This document shows positions 1-10,926 of a DNA stretch of 64,000 nucleotides, piece after piece. Numbering within the stretch: the first letter of the stretch is position 1; every line of letters starts with the position of its first letter. A program made the position numbers and the translations under genes. A model generated the notes under the pieces. The model was not told the DNA's origin and did no database searches. It saw only the letters and a program-made list of their open reading frames with translations. This stretch comes from Tetrahymena thermophila SB210 (taxonomy: Eukaryota > Ciliophora > Oligohymenophorea > Hymenostomatida > Tetrahymenidae): positions 930,001-994,000 of the forward strand of contig NW_002476353.1 of NCBI RefSeq assembly GCF_000189635.1, read 5' to 3'.

Positions 1-105
1 ATAGCCAACAAATCAATCAATGATTTACTTTGATTAGCTTACACTTTTCTATTAGAAAAATTTGATTTTAAATTATATTAATATTAATTATATTTTTACT
101 TGTAG

Positions 106-2419
106 GTATTATGATATATTTCAATGGAAGAGCCTATGAGGGAGAATGGTAAAATGATTATAAATTTGGAAGAGGTTTTGAGCTTTACCCAAATGGGAAC
201 AGATACGAAGGATACTTTGTGAATGGAAAAAGTGAAGGTATGGGTACATATGTATGGGCAAATAATGAAATATATGACGGATAATGGCTTGGAGGTATGA
301 AGCATGGATCGGGAATGTGGAGAGGTCCAAAGGGAGATTCCTATATTGGAGAATGGAAATTCGGAAAATCTGATGGATATGGTGTTCACACATGGGTCAA
401 TGGTAATTTAAAATTTTCAGGGTAAAATATTTATTTGAAGATTTCTACTTCGATAATCAGGTGACAGGTATGAAGGACAATTCAAAGTTTGTCTAAAACA
501 TGGAGAAGGGTCTGAAAGATTTTCAAATGGAGATCTTTACCAAGGTCAATACGTTAATGGAAGACCTGAAGGGTATGGAGAGTATACTTGGGCAAATAAT
601 AGCCATTATAAAGGTACTTTTAAAAATGGACTAAGGCATGGAAAAGGTAAATTTAAATTAGATCAAAAAGTATCTATCAATCTATCTATATGCTAAATAA
701 ATAAATAACTAATTATAAAGGTGTTTGGAGAAGAAACTTGTAAGACATCAATTCTGATAAATATGAAGGTGAATATTAAAATGATAAAAAATGTGGATTC
801 GGTGTTTTTAGATGGGCATCAGGAAATGAATTTAGAGGAAATTATTTTGATGACTTAAGGCACGGATATGGAGAAATGTTTTGGACTGATGGAAGCTATT
901 ATAAAGTAAACTAACTTTTAATTTTTTTAAAATTATTTAATTTTTAAATTAAACTAGGGATTTTGGGAAAGAGGTATTCAAAGTGGTGAAGGAGAGTTAT
1001 TTATTCCTGGTGAAGGAGTTAAAAGAGGTTTGTTCGTCAATAATATCTTTAAAGGAAATTGTGTCAGCGATGAAGATGAGTTTGTAAATAAGCAATAACA
1101 AAACCTAATTTAATACAACCAACAGCAACAGTTATTCAGAGAAAGCAGTAAATTTAGGCTGAGCCCAACTAAACAATAAAATTTATCAAAATCTGTTTTG
1201 AGAAATAAAGCCCCTCAAAATGCTTAAAAACATAACAGCGTATCACCAAACCATACAAGCCTATCTAAGAGAACACCAAGTAAAAGCTCAACAAAAAAGA
1301 ACTTGCCTGATTCAGTGTAAATTTTTAGAACAATTGTCCAATATATTATTTTCTCTACAAAATTGAATTTTGAATTTATAATAATTTTTAATTTTTAAAA
1401 TAAATGTTATAATAAAAATAGGCAAAAGTCAAATGGTAAAATAGGTATAAAGTAAACTCCATCAAGGAAAAGTGCAATGCTGAACAGCACTAATAGCAAT
1501 AGTAAAAATTTAAAATCTTTTCTGTAAGATGAAAATATAATACCTGAATCAAGCAAAAGCAATCAAAACTCTTCAATCGAAAATAATCCAATATTTTCTA
1601 AAGGTAATTAAAAATAATTTCTAATCTTAACTAAATAGAAGAATATTATTATTTTAAAACTTAGAAGCTATAAAACAATCGAATTCAAACATTGAAGGAA
1701 ATGGTAACGACAATGATTAAAACACTCAATAAAATCAAGATAAATATAAAGAAACAGCAAATTACTTGAGAAATAGCTATACTGAAGAAGATCAAGCCAA
1801 TCATATTAGAAATAGCTCTGATGAATAGCGAAGAACTAAAAGCAGTAATGGAAACAATTTAAATGCTAAAATTAATCAATAACCTTATAATAAAATTTAC
1901 AATAATAACAACTCTAATTCATAAATTAGTAGTAATAATTAAGATAAGAGAAGGAGTATATCAGTAAGCGGAAACAGACCAAACTTTTTCATGCCTAATC
2001 TAAGAAATAGCTCAATAACTCCTAACCCAAATAAAAATAACTCTTTTGCTAATAATTAACATTCTGTACTACCACAAATAAATGGCTCTGGTGTTAATAA
2101 TAAAGAAGACTCCATAGAAAGAAAAAAAAATGGAAGAAAATAAAAATAAATACTATTGAAAAAGCATGAGATTATCTTATGGAAAAATTTACGTCCTAAA
2201 CTTAATCTCAGAAAGGGAATGTATAAAGACTATACTGACCCTATTACTGTATAAAGAATAAGAATGTTGCTTCATCCTCCTGTCTGGAAACCAGCAGGAA
2301 TCAGTAATTTAGACTATTCCCCAGAGAGAGAAAAGTCTAGTGATAAATTTAATGAAGTCAATCATAGTTTATCTCATATTTATACTAACCAAAAAAGATT
2401 AAATAGCAACTACTAATGA
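106..2419 (+). CDS. MORN-repeat protein with disordered tail (5' partial)
   Basis: Exons 106-402, 461-646, 721-905, 958-1316, 1422-1603 and 1665-2419, stop TGA 2417-2419. Bases 1-105 end in a good acceptor (cttgtag), so the start probably lies outside the window; a start at ATG 111 is possible. About 654 codons are visible. The first ~270 residues hold ten MORN repeats of about 23 residues (YEGEW, YEGYF, YDGQW, YIGEW, YEGQF, YQGQY, YKGTF, YEGEY, FRGNY, YKGFW), each followed by a G-x-G element. MORN repeats form elongated beta-hairpin arrays that act in membrane or cytoskeletal attachment; in ciliates they are common in radial-spoke and cortical proteins. The rest is Ser/Asn/Gln-rich and probably disordered, except a basic, Trp/Pro-containing block near the C-terminus (codons about 2130-2340) with the motif LLHPPVWKPAGISN. 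The precise role is not known from sequence. Confidence 0.9.
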
Positions 2420-3261
2420 AGATCATATGGATCTTATTTTTCCATGATTCTTTTGTATAAAAAGCATAAAAAATATCTAAATAATTTATAAATAAGTAGT
2501 TAAATATAAACTATAAGGTAACTAATTACAATTAAAATAAATAAACAAATAAATAAATTAATCTATAAATTAACAAAATAATAACCTTAAAAACCAGACA
2601 AAAGTTTTTAAAAGAAAATTATTTTAAATTTAACCATATTAAACGAATTTATTGGTTAAGTTTGAATCCTAAATTGTAAATATGTATTCAATCCACTTTA
2701 TCATCACTATCTATCTTTAATTTATCTCTTGCTTGACAAAAAAATATTCAGAAATTTGAATTTTAGTTTGAAAAATTAAATCTCGAAATGAGAAAAATTA
2801 ATTTTAAAGGATTTTTTAAGATAAATATAATTGTAAGTTATTGTAAAATTTCTTGTTTTTATTATTTTAATTTTAGTAAAATTTTAAATAAATAAAAATT
2901 CAATATCTTAAATCCAACTCAGTTATTAAATAAAAAAATGTGATTTGATTTACTAAAATCATGGTTGATTTTTTTAAATATATGAATTAAAAAAGGTTTA
3001 AGAAAAGCTTTTTTTGTAATAGATAGAATTATAATATTTTGATTTTAATGATTGATATGATTATTAACTTTAAAATAAAAATGATTACAATTTTAAGATT
3101 TATATAAAGACAATTAATTATTAATATATTATAAAGTAGAGTTTTAAAATTTAATATACTAATTTGTATTCTTAGCTTTAAATTATTTTATTTTATTTAA
3201 TTAATTATTAATATATTTATTTTATTTAAATTTTTCTGATTTTATGATCAATAAAAAATAT
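2420..3261. other. spacer, no gene seen
   Basis: AT-rich intergenic DNA with homopolymer A/T runs between the converging MORN gene (+) and a small minus-strand gene. It should hold both 3' untranslated regions. I see no structured RNA or repeat array. Confidence 0.6.
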
Positions 3262-4075
3262 TCAGTTTCTAGATTATTAAGAAACCCATTCAATCTATTA
3301 AATAATTAAAAATAAATTCTATAAAAAGTTTATTCCAATAAAAATTACCTCAAAAGGAAACACTACAATTTTATCTTTAGATTTAGAGATGTAGGATTCA
3401 TCAATATGATCATAATTTTTATTTGCAAAATCTACTATTTAAAATACTATATTCTAAATATCACTTTCTACCTATTTAAAAAATCAATTAATTATTAAGG
3501 ATTGAACCTATATATAAAAGAAATAAATATACATACTCTTTGAATGTTAATAGCTTCTTAATTTTTTTTTATTTCTAAAGAAATCAGCCACTTTTCAAAA
3601 ACTTTAGCAGGTTTTTTGTCTAAAAAGGACAAATACTTTGTCTTTTCTTAATTTTTAAATGTCAATTTTATTTATCCAATTAAATTTTTATCTGATTTTG
3701 ACTATATGTCTTTCTCTATTTAGCTAATCAAATTTTTTATGGACTCATTTACTTATTCATCACCACAGTACATCTAATAAAGTAAATTAATCTTATAAAT
3801 ACCTTTCTAATTTAATTTCTAATGCAAGTTTTTTTACATATGTTGTATTCGTGAGCTTTTAGCATTATTAGAAGTTTACAAACACTGTTCCTAATGCCCT
3901 GTGATATATTATAGTTTACATTATACTGCTAACTACATCGCTAACTAATTCCTAGCTAATTGCCTTTTGTTAAATTATGATGATTTTAAATGCATTCTTT
4001 TGCTTCAATATTCTTGAAATTTGTTAAAAATTTTACTATTTTATTTAGAGTAAAGGTGACAGGATCTAATTCCAT
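3262..4075 (-). CDS. hypothetical protein, 239 aa, three exons
   Basis: Minus-strand exons 4075-3803, 3773-3537 and 3471-3262; start ATG at 4075, stop TGA at 3264-3262. The exons sum to 720 nt (239 residues), an exact multiple of three. Introns are 29 nt (3774-3802) and 64 nt (3472-3535, donor GTATGT). The product starts MELDPVTFTLNKIVKFL, is rich in Lys, Asn and Ile, and contains a Cys-containing stretch and a probable helical C-terminal half (motifs LSFLDKKPAKVFEKWL and IVDFANKNYDHIDE). I do not recognise a family. Coding is inferred from the long TGA-free frame, natural amino-acid mix and splice phase. The last ~30 codons could instead hold a further in-frame 30-nt intron (GTAATT..ATAG). 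It runs divergently from the acetyltransferase gene. Confidence 0.6.
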
Positions 4076-5286
4076 GTTTATAGTTATGCTAAACTAGTTT
4101 ATTTTACTTTTATAATATTTTTTTTCTTAAATATTTGTTCTAAAATTTTATAAAAATTTGCAATTTAAAACCTGTAGAATTTAATTCAGAAAAAATACTG
4201 ATAATTAAAAGTTTTGTTTGGTAGTTTTTGTTTAATGAAAATTAATTAAATGATTTCTATTCTAATTATTTAAAGTAATTATTAAATAATTGAACAGCTT
4301 TATAAAGATTATTACCAAATGTCAACTAATATTTACTAAAAAATTTATCAATTAAAATTGTTTGAATATTTTGTTTGCAATTCAAAAGCTATCTATCAAT
4401 CTATTATATCAATATTAGTCAATCTAGTTTTTTTTCTATTCATAAACATATTAAATAATAATTAAATTTGATTGGTTATAAACAAAAATTTTAAATAAAA
4501 TCCTTTTTAATAATAAAACATTAGACAAATTTAAATGAGGAATAATCAACTATCTAATCTAATAATATTTGAAAAATAAAATGAATTTTTGTAAAATAAA
4601 TAGATTTGTGCTTTATTTGTTTTTCTCTTTTTGTATTTTTAAAAATATAAAAAATATATTTTTAGCCTAATTTCTTTAAGTTAAATAAAATTAATGTAAG
4701 TAAATAAAATTAATATTTAATTTCTAACAATATTTTAAAAATTTAAACTTTAAAACTCTTAAATTAATTAGATGAAAATAAAATTATTTAAAACAATTAA
4801 AACAACCTTAAATATTTTTATTTGTTTCATATAACAATCAAAAAGAACAAATAATTTTAATAAAAAAGAATAAATTAAATAAAATCTTAATTTATTTTCC
4901 CATAAATGTTAATTATTATTCTTGTAAAAAATGATTCAATGATATTGTAATTATTATAAAAATAGACTTGGTTTTTAAAATTTAAATCTTATGTTACTTT
5001 TAAAAATGTATATCTAGTATGAGTAAGCGAATACTTGAGTTAAATATTTAATTCATTAAATATGGTTTATCTAATTATCTTTACAATTCTGATTCAGATT
5101 AAATTTGAAGATAAGAATATTCTCATGCTTATTTGCTTATTGCTTAATAATTCAATGATAAGTATTGATATAAGTAGTAAAATGACATGTTATTTTTAAC
5201 AAATCTTTTAATATAAAAGATTTAACTAATTGATTCTTTAATATTTATAATTTTAACAATTAAAAATCAATCAATAAGTAGGAAAA
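4076..5286. other. divergent spacer
   Basis: About 1.2 kb of very AT-rich DNA between two divergent starts (4075 minus and 5287 plus), so both upstream regions should lie here. I find no convincing ORF, RNA gene or repeat. Confidence 0.55.
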
Positions 5287-5982
5287 ATGTGGAGTAAAAT
5301 ATTACTTAACCCTTCAATTAAATTGGAAAACTCTAGAGCTATTTTGACTCATATTTCTTTAGATCATTTGAAACCATTAAGTCAAATTGGCTTAGATCCT
5401 AGAATATGGACTCATAACCCATCTTATTTTTGTGATACAGAAGAAAAATTAAAGATTTATATTTAAGATGCTATAAAGTGTAGGTAGGATTTTACTAGAG
5501 TTTCCTTTGCAGTTTTTGACAAAAAGTTTAATAAATATGGCGGGTCATCAAGCTTTTATGCAATCTCAGAACCAAACAAAAGAATTGCAATAGGTAAACT
5601 TTAAATTTTTTACAAAATTCTAATTAAACACTTTTATATTTTATTAGGATATACATGGTACGGTATAGATTTCCAGAGAACTGGATTAAATGCATCTGTC
5701 AAAAGTATTATGTATGACCTAGCTTTTAATACCCTAGGCGTAAGATTAATTTATTATTTACAAATCTAATATTTCCATTTTTCAAAGTGTAATCGCATAG
5801 AATTTCATACTGATTCTAATAATGCTGCCTCAAGAGCTTAAATACAGCATTATGGTGCTTAATTAGAAGGCATTTTTAGATAGCACACTGTTAGACATAA
5901 TGGAACATTAAGGGATACAGCTAATTTTTCTATTCTCTCACATGAATATGCTCAGTAGAAAGATAGACTACATATTGACTGA
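5287..5982 (+). CDS. GNAT N-acetyltransferase, RimJ/RimL type
   Basis: Exons 5287-5593, 5648-5739 and 5788-5982; introns of 54 and 48 nt; 594 nt, 197 residues, the usual size for this family. GNAT enzymes transfer acetyl from acetyl-CoA to an amine. The C-terminal half matches the RimJ/RimL (Acetyltransf_3) pattern: IGYTWYG..FQRTGLN, then NRIEFHTDSNNAASRAQ, HYGAQLEGIFRQHTVRH, and GTLRDTANFSILSHEY. In bacteria RimJ and RimL acetylate ribosomal protein N-termini, but many relatives act on other substrates, so the substrate here is unknown. The N-terminus fits the family, which often starts with a short beta strand (LENSRAILTHISLDHL). No targeting signal or membrane segment is seen. A damaged copy follows at 6388. 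Confidence 0.88.
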
Positions 5983-6387
5983 TCATACAAATAAATTTTA
6001 ACATATTATTATTATTATTTCTATATATATATATATATATATAGACAACGTTGCAATTAAAAGTAGCTAAGATTAAGATTTAAATATGATTGATAAATAA
6101 TTAACTTTAATATTTAGTAATTAATTTTGATGTAAAATATAAAGAATCATAACTAAAAAATAAAAAATAATTTAATATCTTTATTCATTTATTTAGTTTA
6201 AAAAAAATACAATTAATTCTAATTTGTATTTGTAATAAAAAATTCAAAATAAAATTTGTTAGAAATACCAATAAAATCAGTCTATTATTTTTATCAGAAA
6301 TTTTTTATGAGAAATCAATCTGTTTTTTTTGATAGATTTTGATTTAAGATATTTTTACATTTAAGTAAATTATCTGATTTTGATTAA
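5983..6387. other. spacer with (TA)n tract
   Basis: AT-rich spacer between the acetyltransferase and its damaged copy. It contains a (TA)n microsatellite at about 6022-6043. No gene is seen. Confidence 0.6.
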
Positions 6388-6960
6388 TTCTTATTTTTGC
6401 GATACAAAGGAAAAATTAAAGATTTATATTTAAGCTATAAGTGTAGGTAGGATTTACTAGAGTTTTCTTTTCAATTTTTGATAAAAAGTTTAATAAATAT
6501 GGCGGATCATCAAATTTATATGATATCTCAGAACCAAATAAAAGAATTGCAATAGATAAACTTAGAATCTTTTACAAATTTCTAATTAAGCTCTTTATTT
6601 TTTATTAGGATATACTTGTAACGGTATAAATTTCCAGAGAAATGGATTAAATGCACTTGTCAAAAGTATTATGTATGACCAAGCTTTTAATACCCTAGGC
6701 GTAAGGTTAATTTATTATTTACTAATCTATTAATAATTTATTTTAATTAATTGTATAATTTGATTTGCAGAAGAGTAGAATTTCACATTAATAATAAAAA
6801 TTAAGCTTCGAGGGCAAGTGTTGAGTATTATGGAGCTAAATTAGAAGGAATAATTAGAAACGATTGTTTTAGATATAATGGAGAGAATGTTGATACTGCT
6901 TTATACTCAATGTTACCTGAAGATTATGAAAATATAAAAGAAAAATTAAGCGCTTACTGA
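6388..6960 (+). pseudogene. damaged partial copy of the GNAT gene
   Basis: Bases 6388-6715 are a close copy (by eye roughly 85-90% identical, introns included) of 5417-5745 in the intact neighbour. The first third of the gene is absent. Small deletions near 6434-6452 break the frame, and the first intron donor reads ATAAAC where the parent has GTAAAC. The second intron is longer than in the parent. The last exon (about 6770-6960) is TGA-free and protein-like (RVEFHINNKNQASRAS, YYGAKLEGIIRN) and ends at TGA 6958-6960, but it is much less similar to the parent than the front part and has its own C-terminus. The locus looks like an old tandem paralogue whose front was overwritten by the intact gene and then decayed. 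A working downstream product cannot be excluded but is unlikely. Confidence 0.75.
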
Positions 6961-7782
6961 AAATATTCTTTAATGACTCTACTAAAGGAAATAAAAAATG
7001 ATTTAATTTATAAAAATTATATTTATTATTAAGGTTATTAATATTATCTAATAAATATTTTCTTAGGTTGATTTTTGAAATTTAAGAATAAATTATATAA
7101 AATATTTTTTGATTAGTTTGTAAAAAGTAAAAAAATAATTTTTAATTTTCAAATTAAACTTTAAGTGTTTTAAAATATAATTTAATTAAAATTTTTTATT
7201 TTTAAAGCAAAAAGAATCATTCATTTTATTGACTAAATTTAAGATTATTTTGTTAAAAAATTTTTGATGAAGAAGTTTTATAATTAATTTATTAGAAAAT
7301 GAGACCATTTAAATTTAATTTTTTAATAATCCTTTATTTATTTAATATATTAAATATTTAATTTTTATATTTTAGAGTTAAATTTTGTATTAATATTGAT
7401 GTAATTTACAACAATTTTGACATATATTCTTATTTTTTCTACATTATGAACGATATAAAAAATACTTTATGAAAAAATAGTAAAATAATGAAATGTTTTT
7501 TAAAATTTGTTTAAATAAGGCATAAGATAATGTCCTATTAAGTTAATCTGTTGGAAAGAAGCTTTATTTTATTGAATATTAAATATTTTTATATGAAAAT
7601 TTGTGAGTTGCATGAAATAAATATTCTATTATCGAAGTAGTAAACACAATGTATTACATATATTTTAATAAGTTATAAGTTGGTTATTATTATTATTGTC
7701 AAAATAGTAGTTTTTATTTATAATTTAAAAAGTTTGTTTTATATTCATTATTAATTATTCTTTCTTAAAATTTGAAGCTCAG
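6961..7782. other. convergent spacer
   Basis: AT-rich DNA between the acetyltransferase relic (+) and the coiled-coil gene (-), expected to contain 3' ends. No gene or array is seen. Confidence 0.55.
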
Positions 7783-9055
7783 TCAGTTTTCATCTTCTTG
7801 TAACATATGATTTGTTTTTAGATATTCTATATGTTCTTATGAGAGCTGAATAGGCTTTCCTTCATCATCAAGTATGTAATTTCCTTTTTCGTCTATTAAA
7901 TATCCTTTATCATCAAGTTCGTAAACTACTTCTTCCTCCTCCTCTTCTTCCTCATTATCTTCTTCTTTAAAGCGTCTGCCTCTATTTTTCTAATTGAATA
8001 ATAAAATTAATAAAATATGCCAAAAATTATATATAATTAATTTACTTCTGAATTGATTTATTTTTATTGTTGTGCTTTTTTAATTTCACTTTCTTACTCA
8101 TTAGGGATTTATTAGTTCAAATTACTTTTTGTGTATTCATCATAATCTTAATGATCTTTTTTGAAATAAAAAAATAAATAAATAACTGATAGGAGACAAA
8201 AAAATTACTTTGATTTTTATCTAAATCATCTTCTTGTATTTCATTTCTTTGTGAAAGATATTCTTAAACTTCTTTGTTAAAATCTTCATATTTTTACAAG
8301 TAGTCATCATATTTAGTAGAAACCTAACTTTCCTTACCGTTTATAACCTGATTCAAATTATCACTTTAGAAATTACTTTTATTATTTTAAGGAAGATTCT
8401 TTTTAATAGGAGACACGCTAGGATTTTGCTAGATTTGGTTTAAAATTTTATTGTTTTGTTATTGTTCAAGATTTATTTTTTAATTAAACTGTTAAATATT
8501 TTCATCTAAAGCATTTTAGAAAGCAGACATCTATGTGAGAAGTATTTACATTTCTTTGTTTAAATTCTCAACTTTATCATCCATATTTTGATGACTTAAT
8601 GCTAAGTCATTTTACACCTTAGAGTTATTTTTACTCATATTATCTTCAAACATATTTAAATCTTTAACTAACTTTTCAAATCTTTCTTCACTTTACTATT
8701 TTAATTCAAAGACGTTAGAGTCATGAGATTTTAGTTCTTATTGTAAATTCTCATACTATTCATTCAACTAGTTTATTTGTTCTTCAAATTATTAAATCAT
8801 ATATTCTTATTACTTCACTTAATTTTCAATTGAAGCAGAATTCTCAAATTTATCTTTTAGCTTCTGGTTGTAGTCTCTTAATTTAGCTTCAACATATTAC
8901 TCAAACTTTCTTATTCTTCCCTCGAATTCCATTGCACTCTTTTCAACCTAACAAAAGTAAAAAATGTTAAGATCATTTTATATTTCTTTTATTCATATAA
9001 TTTTCTTTTTAACAATTCAATTTAATATTTATCTATTTGCATTTAATATTTCTAT

Positions 9056-9102
<47 letters not shown>

Positions 9103-10926
9103 TTAATAATCTTTTTTTTTGTCAGAATATTTAATCTGAAAAATTTTGCTTTTGTATTACAATAAAAAATATAAAATCTAAAATTTCTTATTCATAAATA
9201 AAAAAACTTAATTATTATTGGGATCTTTAAAATAAATTGTAATTCATTTAATAAAGCCTTTATTAATTATTTTAATTATTCATTTAAATTAAAAAAAATG
9301 TTATTACTTCTTGAGAATTTTCTTCCATTAAACGCTTTAGATTTTCTACTTCTAAGCCAATTTTGTTAAAAATTTCATTTTCTTTGATGTTTTTATATCC
9401 ATGTATAACTTCTTGTAGTTGAGATTTATCTAGTTTGCTGTCTATTTAAGCTTTGACATGCATTAATTAACTTTCGTATCTTTTCACACATTCATCAAAT
9501 TTTTGGTATATTTCATTTTACATGAACTCAGCTTTAGGGATAGCCTTTTCTTTCTTAAAGTTTTCAAGACTTTGTTCTATATTATTTATCTGATATAAGT
9601 AAAAATTTAATTAAGTATTTTTACTCAATAAATAAATAAATAAAATACTTTTGTATTCATTTAATCAAACACCAGATTAAGTTTTTTCTCCCATTGATGT
9701 TTAACGTCTGATATATTTTGGTAGATTATTTCATCTTCTTCTTGTGCTTTTGTTTAAATGGCATTTCCAATAGAATTCATTTAGTCAGCTATTTCTTTTA
9801 CAAGCTAATCCTTTAAATTGTCCAACACTAATCTTATCTCATTCTAGCTTGCTTCGATGTTCTCAATTTTATCTTCATATAAATTTCTTATAGTTTGCTA
9901 GACTTCTCTCTCTAAATACTCCTAATTTAAATTAAGTTCTTGATTTTGAGGTAAATTCCTAATTTCATCAATTTGAATATTTATATTCTCCATTTTCTAC
10001 TGAACTTAGTTTATGTCTAACTTATTACTTCCAACTTGTCTCTTCAAGTTTTCGATTGCACTATATTTAAAATTATATTGATAAATGACAATATTTTTAA
10101 AAATATAAATCAAATGAGATTTTTTTTGAATTACTTGCTACTTATTTAGTTCTTTTAGATTGTTTCTTAGACGACATTTTAAAAATTTTTCATCAACTCA
10201 ACTTTAAAGTCTTCTAATTGCTCTGTTACATAGTTTTTAAGCTATTCTGGAGTAAACCTAGAACTTGATGGAGTAGAATTTTATTATTGATAGTATTAGT
10301 TATTTGGCGAGACTGGAACTCTTTAAGAGTTATACTATTGTTATTGACTGGTGTTATGATTGTTAAAAAATTCTTTTGAATAGCTTGAACTTTAAGCATT
10401 CTAGTTGGGTTATTAGTAAGCTGGAGGGGGATAATTTGAATTAGAAGGTTTGTTGCTTTAGTAATTTGGGAGAGTTTATACAGACTGATAAGGAGGAGTG
10501 TTATTTTCTTTATTTTCAGTTGAAGCATTTCTTGCCCCATGCATATATTAAGGAGTTGGAATATTATATTGACCTCTTTCAATCATTTATCTATTTGATG
10601 AAAAGGAATCAGGATTAATGGCATTTCTATTTTATGTAAAGGAGTTATTGTTCTAAGAAATATTTGGGTTTGAGATTCTATGAGGTGGTTGCTATTGTTC
10701 TTTTATTGGAAAATAGTTAAATTTTAAATTAAAATGATTTTTTTAGTTTATTTATGTTTTTTAATGTTAAAATAAGTGTGAACTAATTTTTTTAATGTAT
10801 ACAAATCATCTATTAAATTGACTGCTGAGATTTGCTAGGTTAAATAGGGTATTATCCTGTTGGAGTAAAGCTTCTATGATGACTCTGTTATTAAGAAGAT
10901 GATTGATGATTCTAATGTGAATGCAT
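7783..10926 (-). CDS. coiled-coil protein with Q/N-rich head and acidic tail, 804 aa
   Basis: Minus-strand exons 10926-10803, 10699-10135, 10060-9673, 9589-9308, 8947-8209, 8155-8046 and 7989-7783, summing to 2415 nt. Start ATG 10926, stop TGA 7785-7783. The first ~200 residues are Gln/Asn/Ser/Pro-rich (prion-like), beginning MHSHQNHQSSSQQQSHH. Residues about 200-640 are a long amphipathic heptad-type coiled coil (for example VQQTIRNLYEDKIENIEAS and VENLKRLMEENSQE). The last ~65 residues are very acidic and carry short near-repeats, YELDDKGYLIDEKGNYILDD, with a mildly repeated (Y/L)-x-DDxG rhythm. Most introns are 50-110 nt, but intron 8948-9307 is 360 nt and holds a (TTTA)n array. The architecture suggests a structural or scaffold protein (cytoskeletal or centrosomal), but this is inference; I do not recognise the family. 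Confidence 0.85.
9053..9105. repeat. (TTTA)n microsatellite inside an intron
   Basis: About thirteen uninterrupted TTTA units lie in the unusually long intron 8948-9307 of the coiled-coil gene. The array probably explains part of the extra length. Confidence 0.9.

Noticed and set aside
3480-3520. T-loop-like sequence (GGTTCAATCC on the minus strand), possible tRNA
   Set aside because: It sits in an intron and no acceptor stem, D-arm or anticodon arm can be drawn around it.
10226-10582. 118-codon minus-strand ORF
   Set aside because: It is an alternative frame of the Q/N-rich head of the coiled-coil gene; the frame with Gln/Pro/Ser codons joins the flanking exons in phase.
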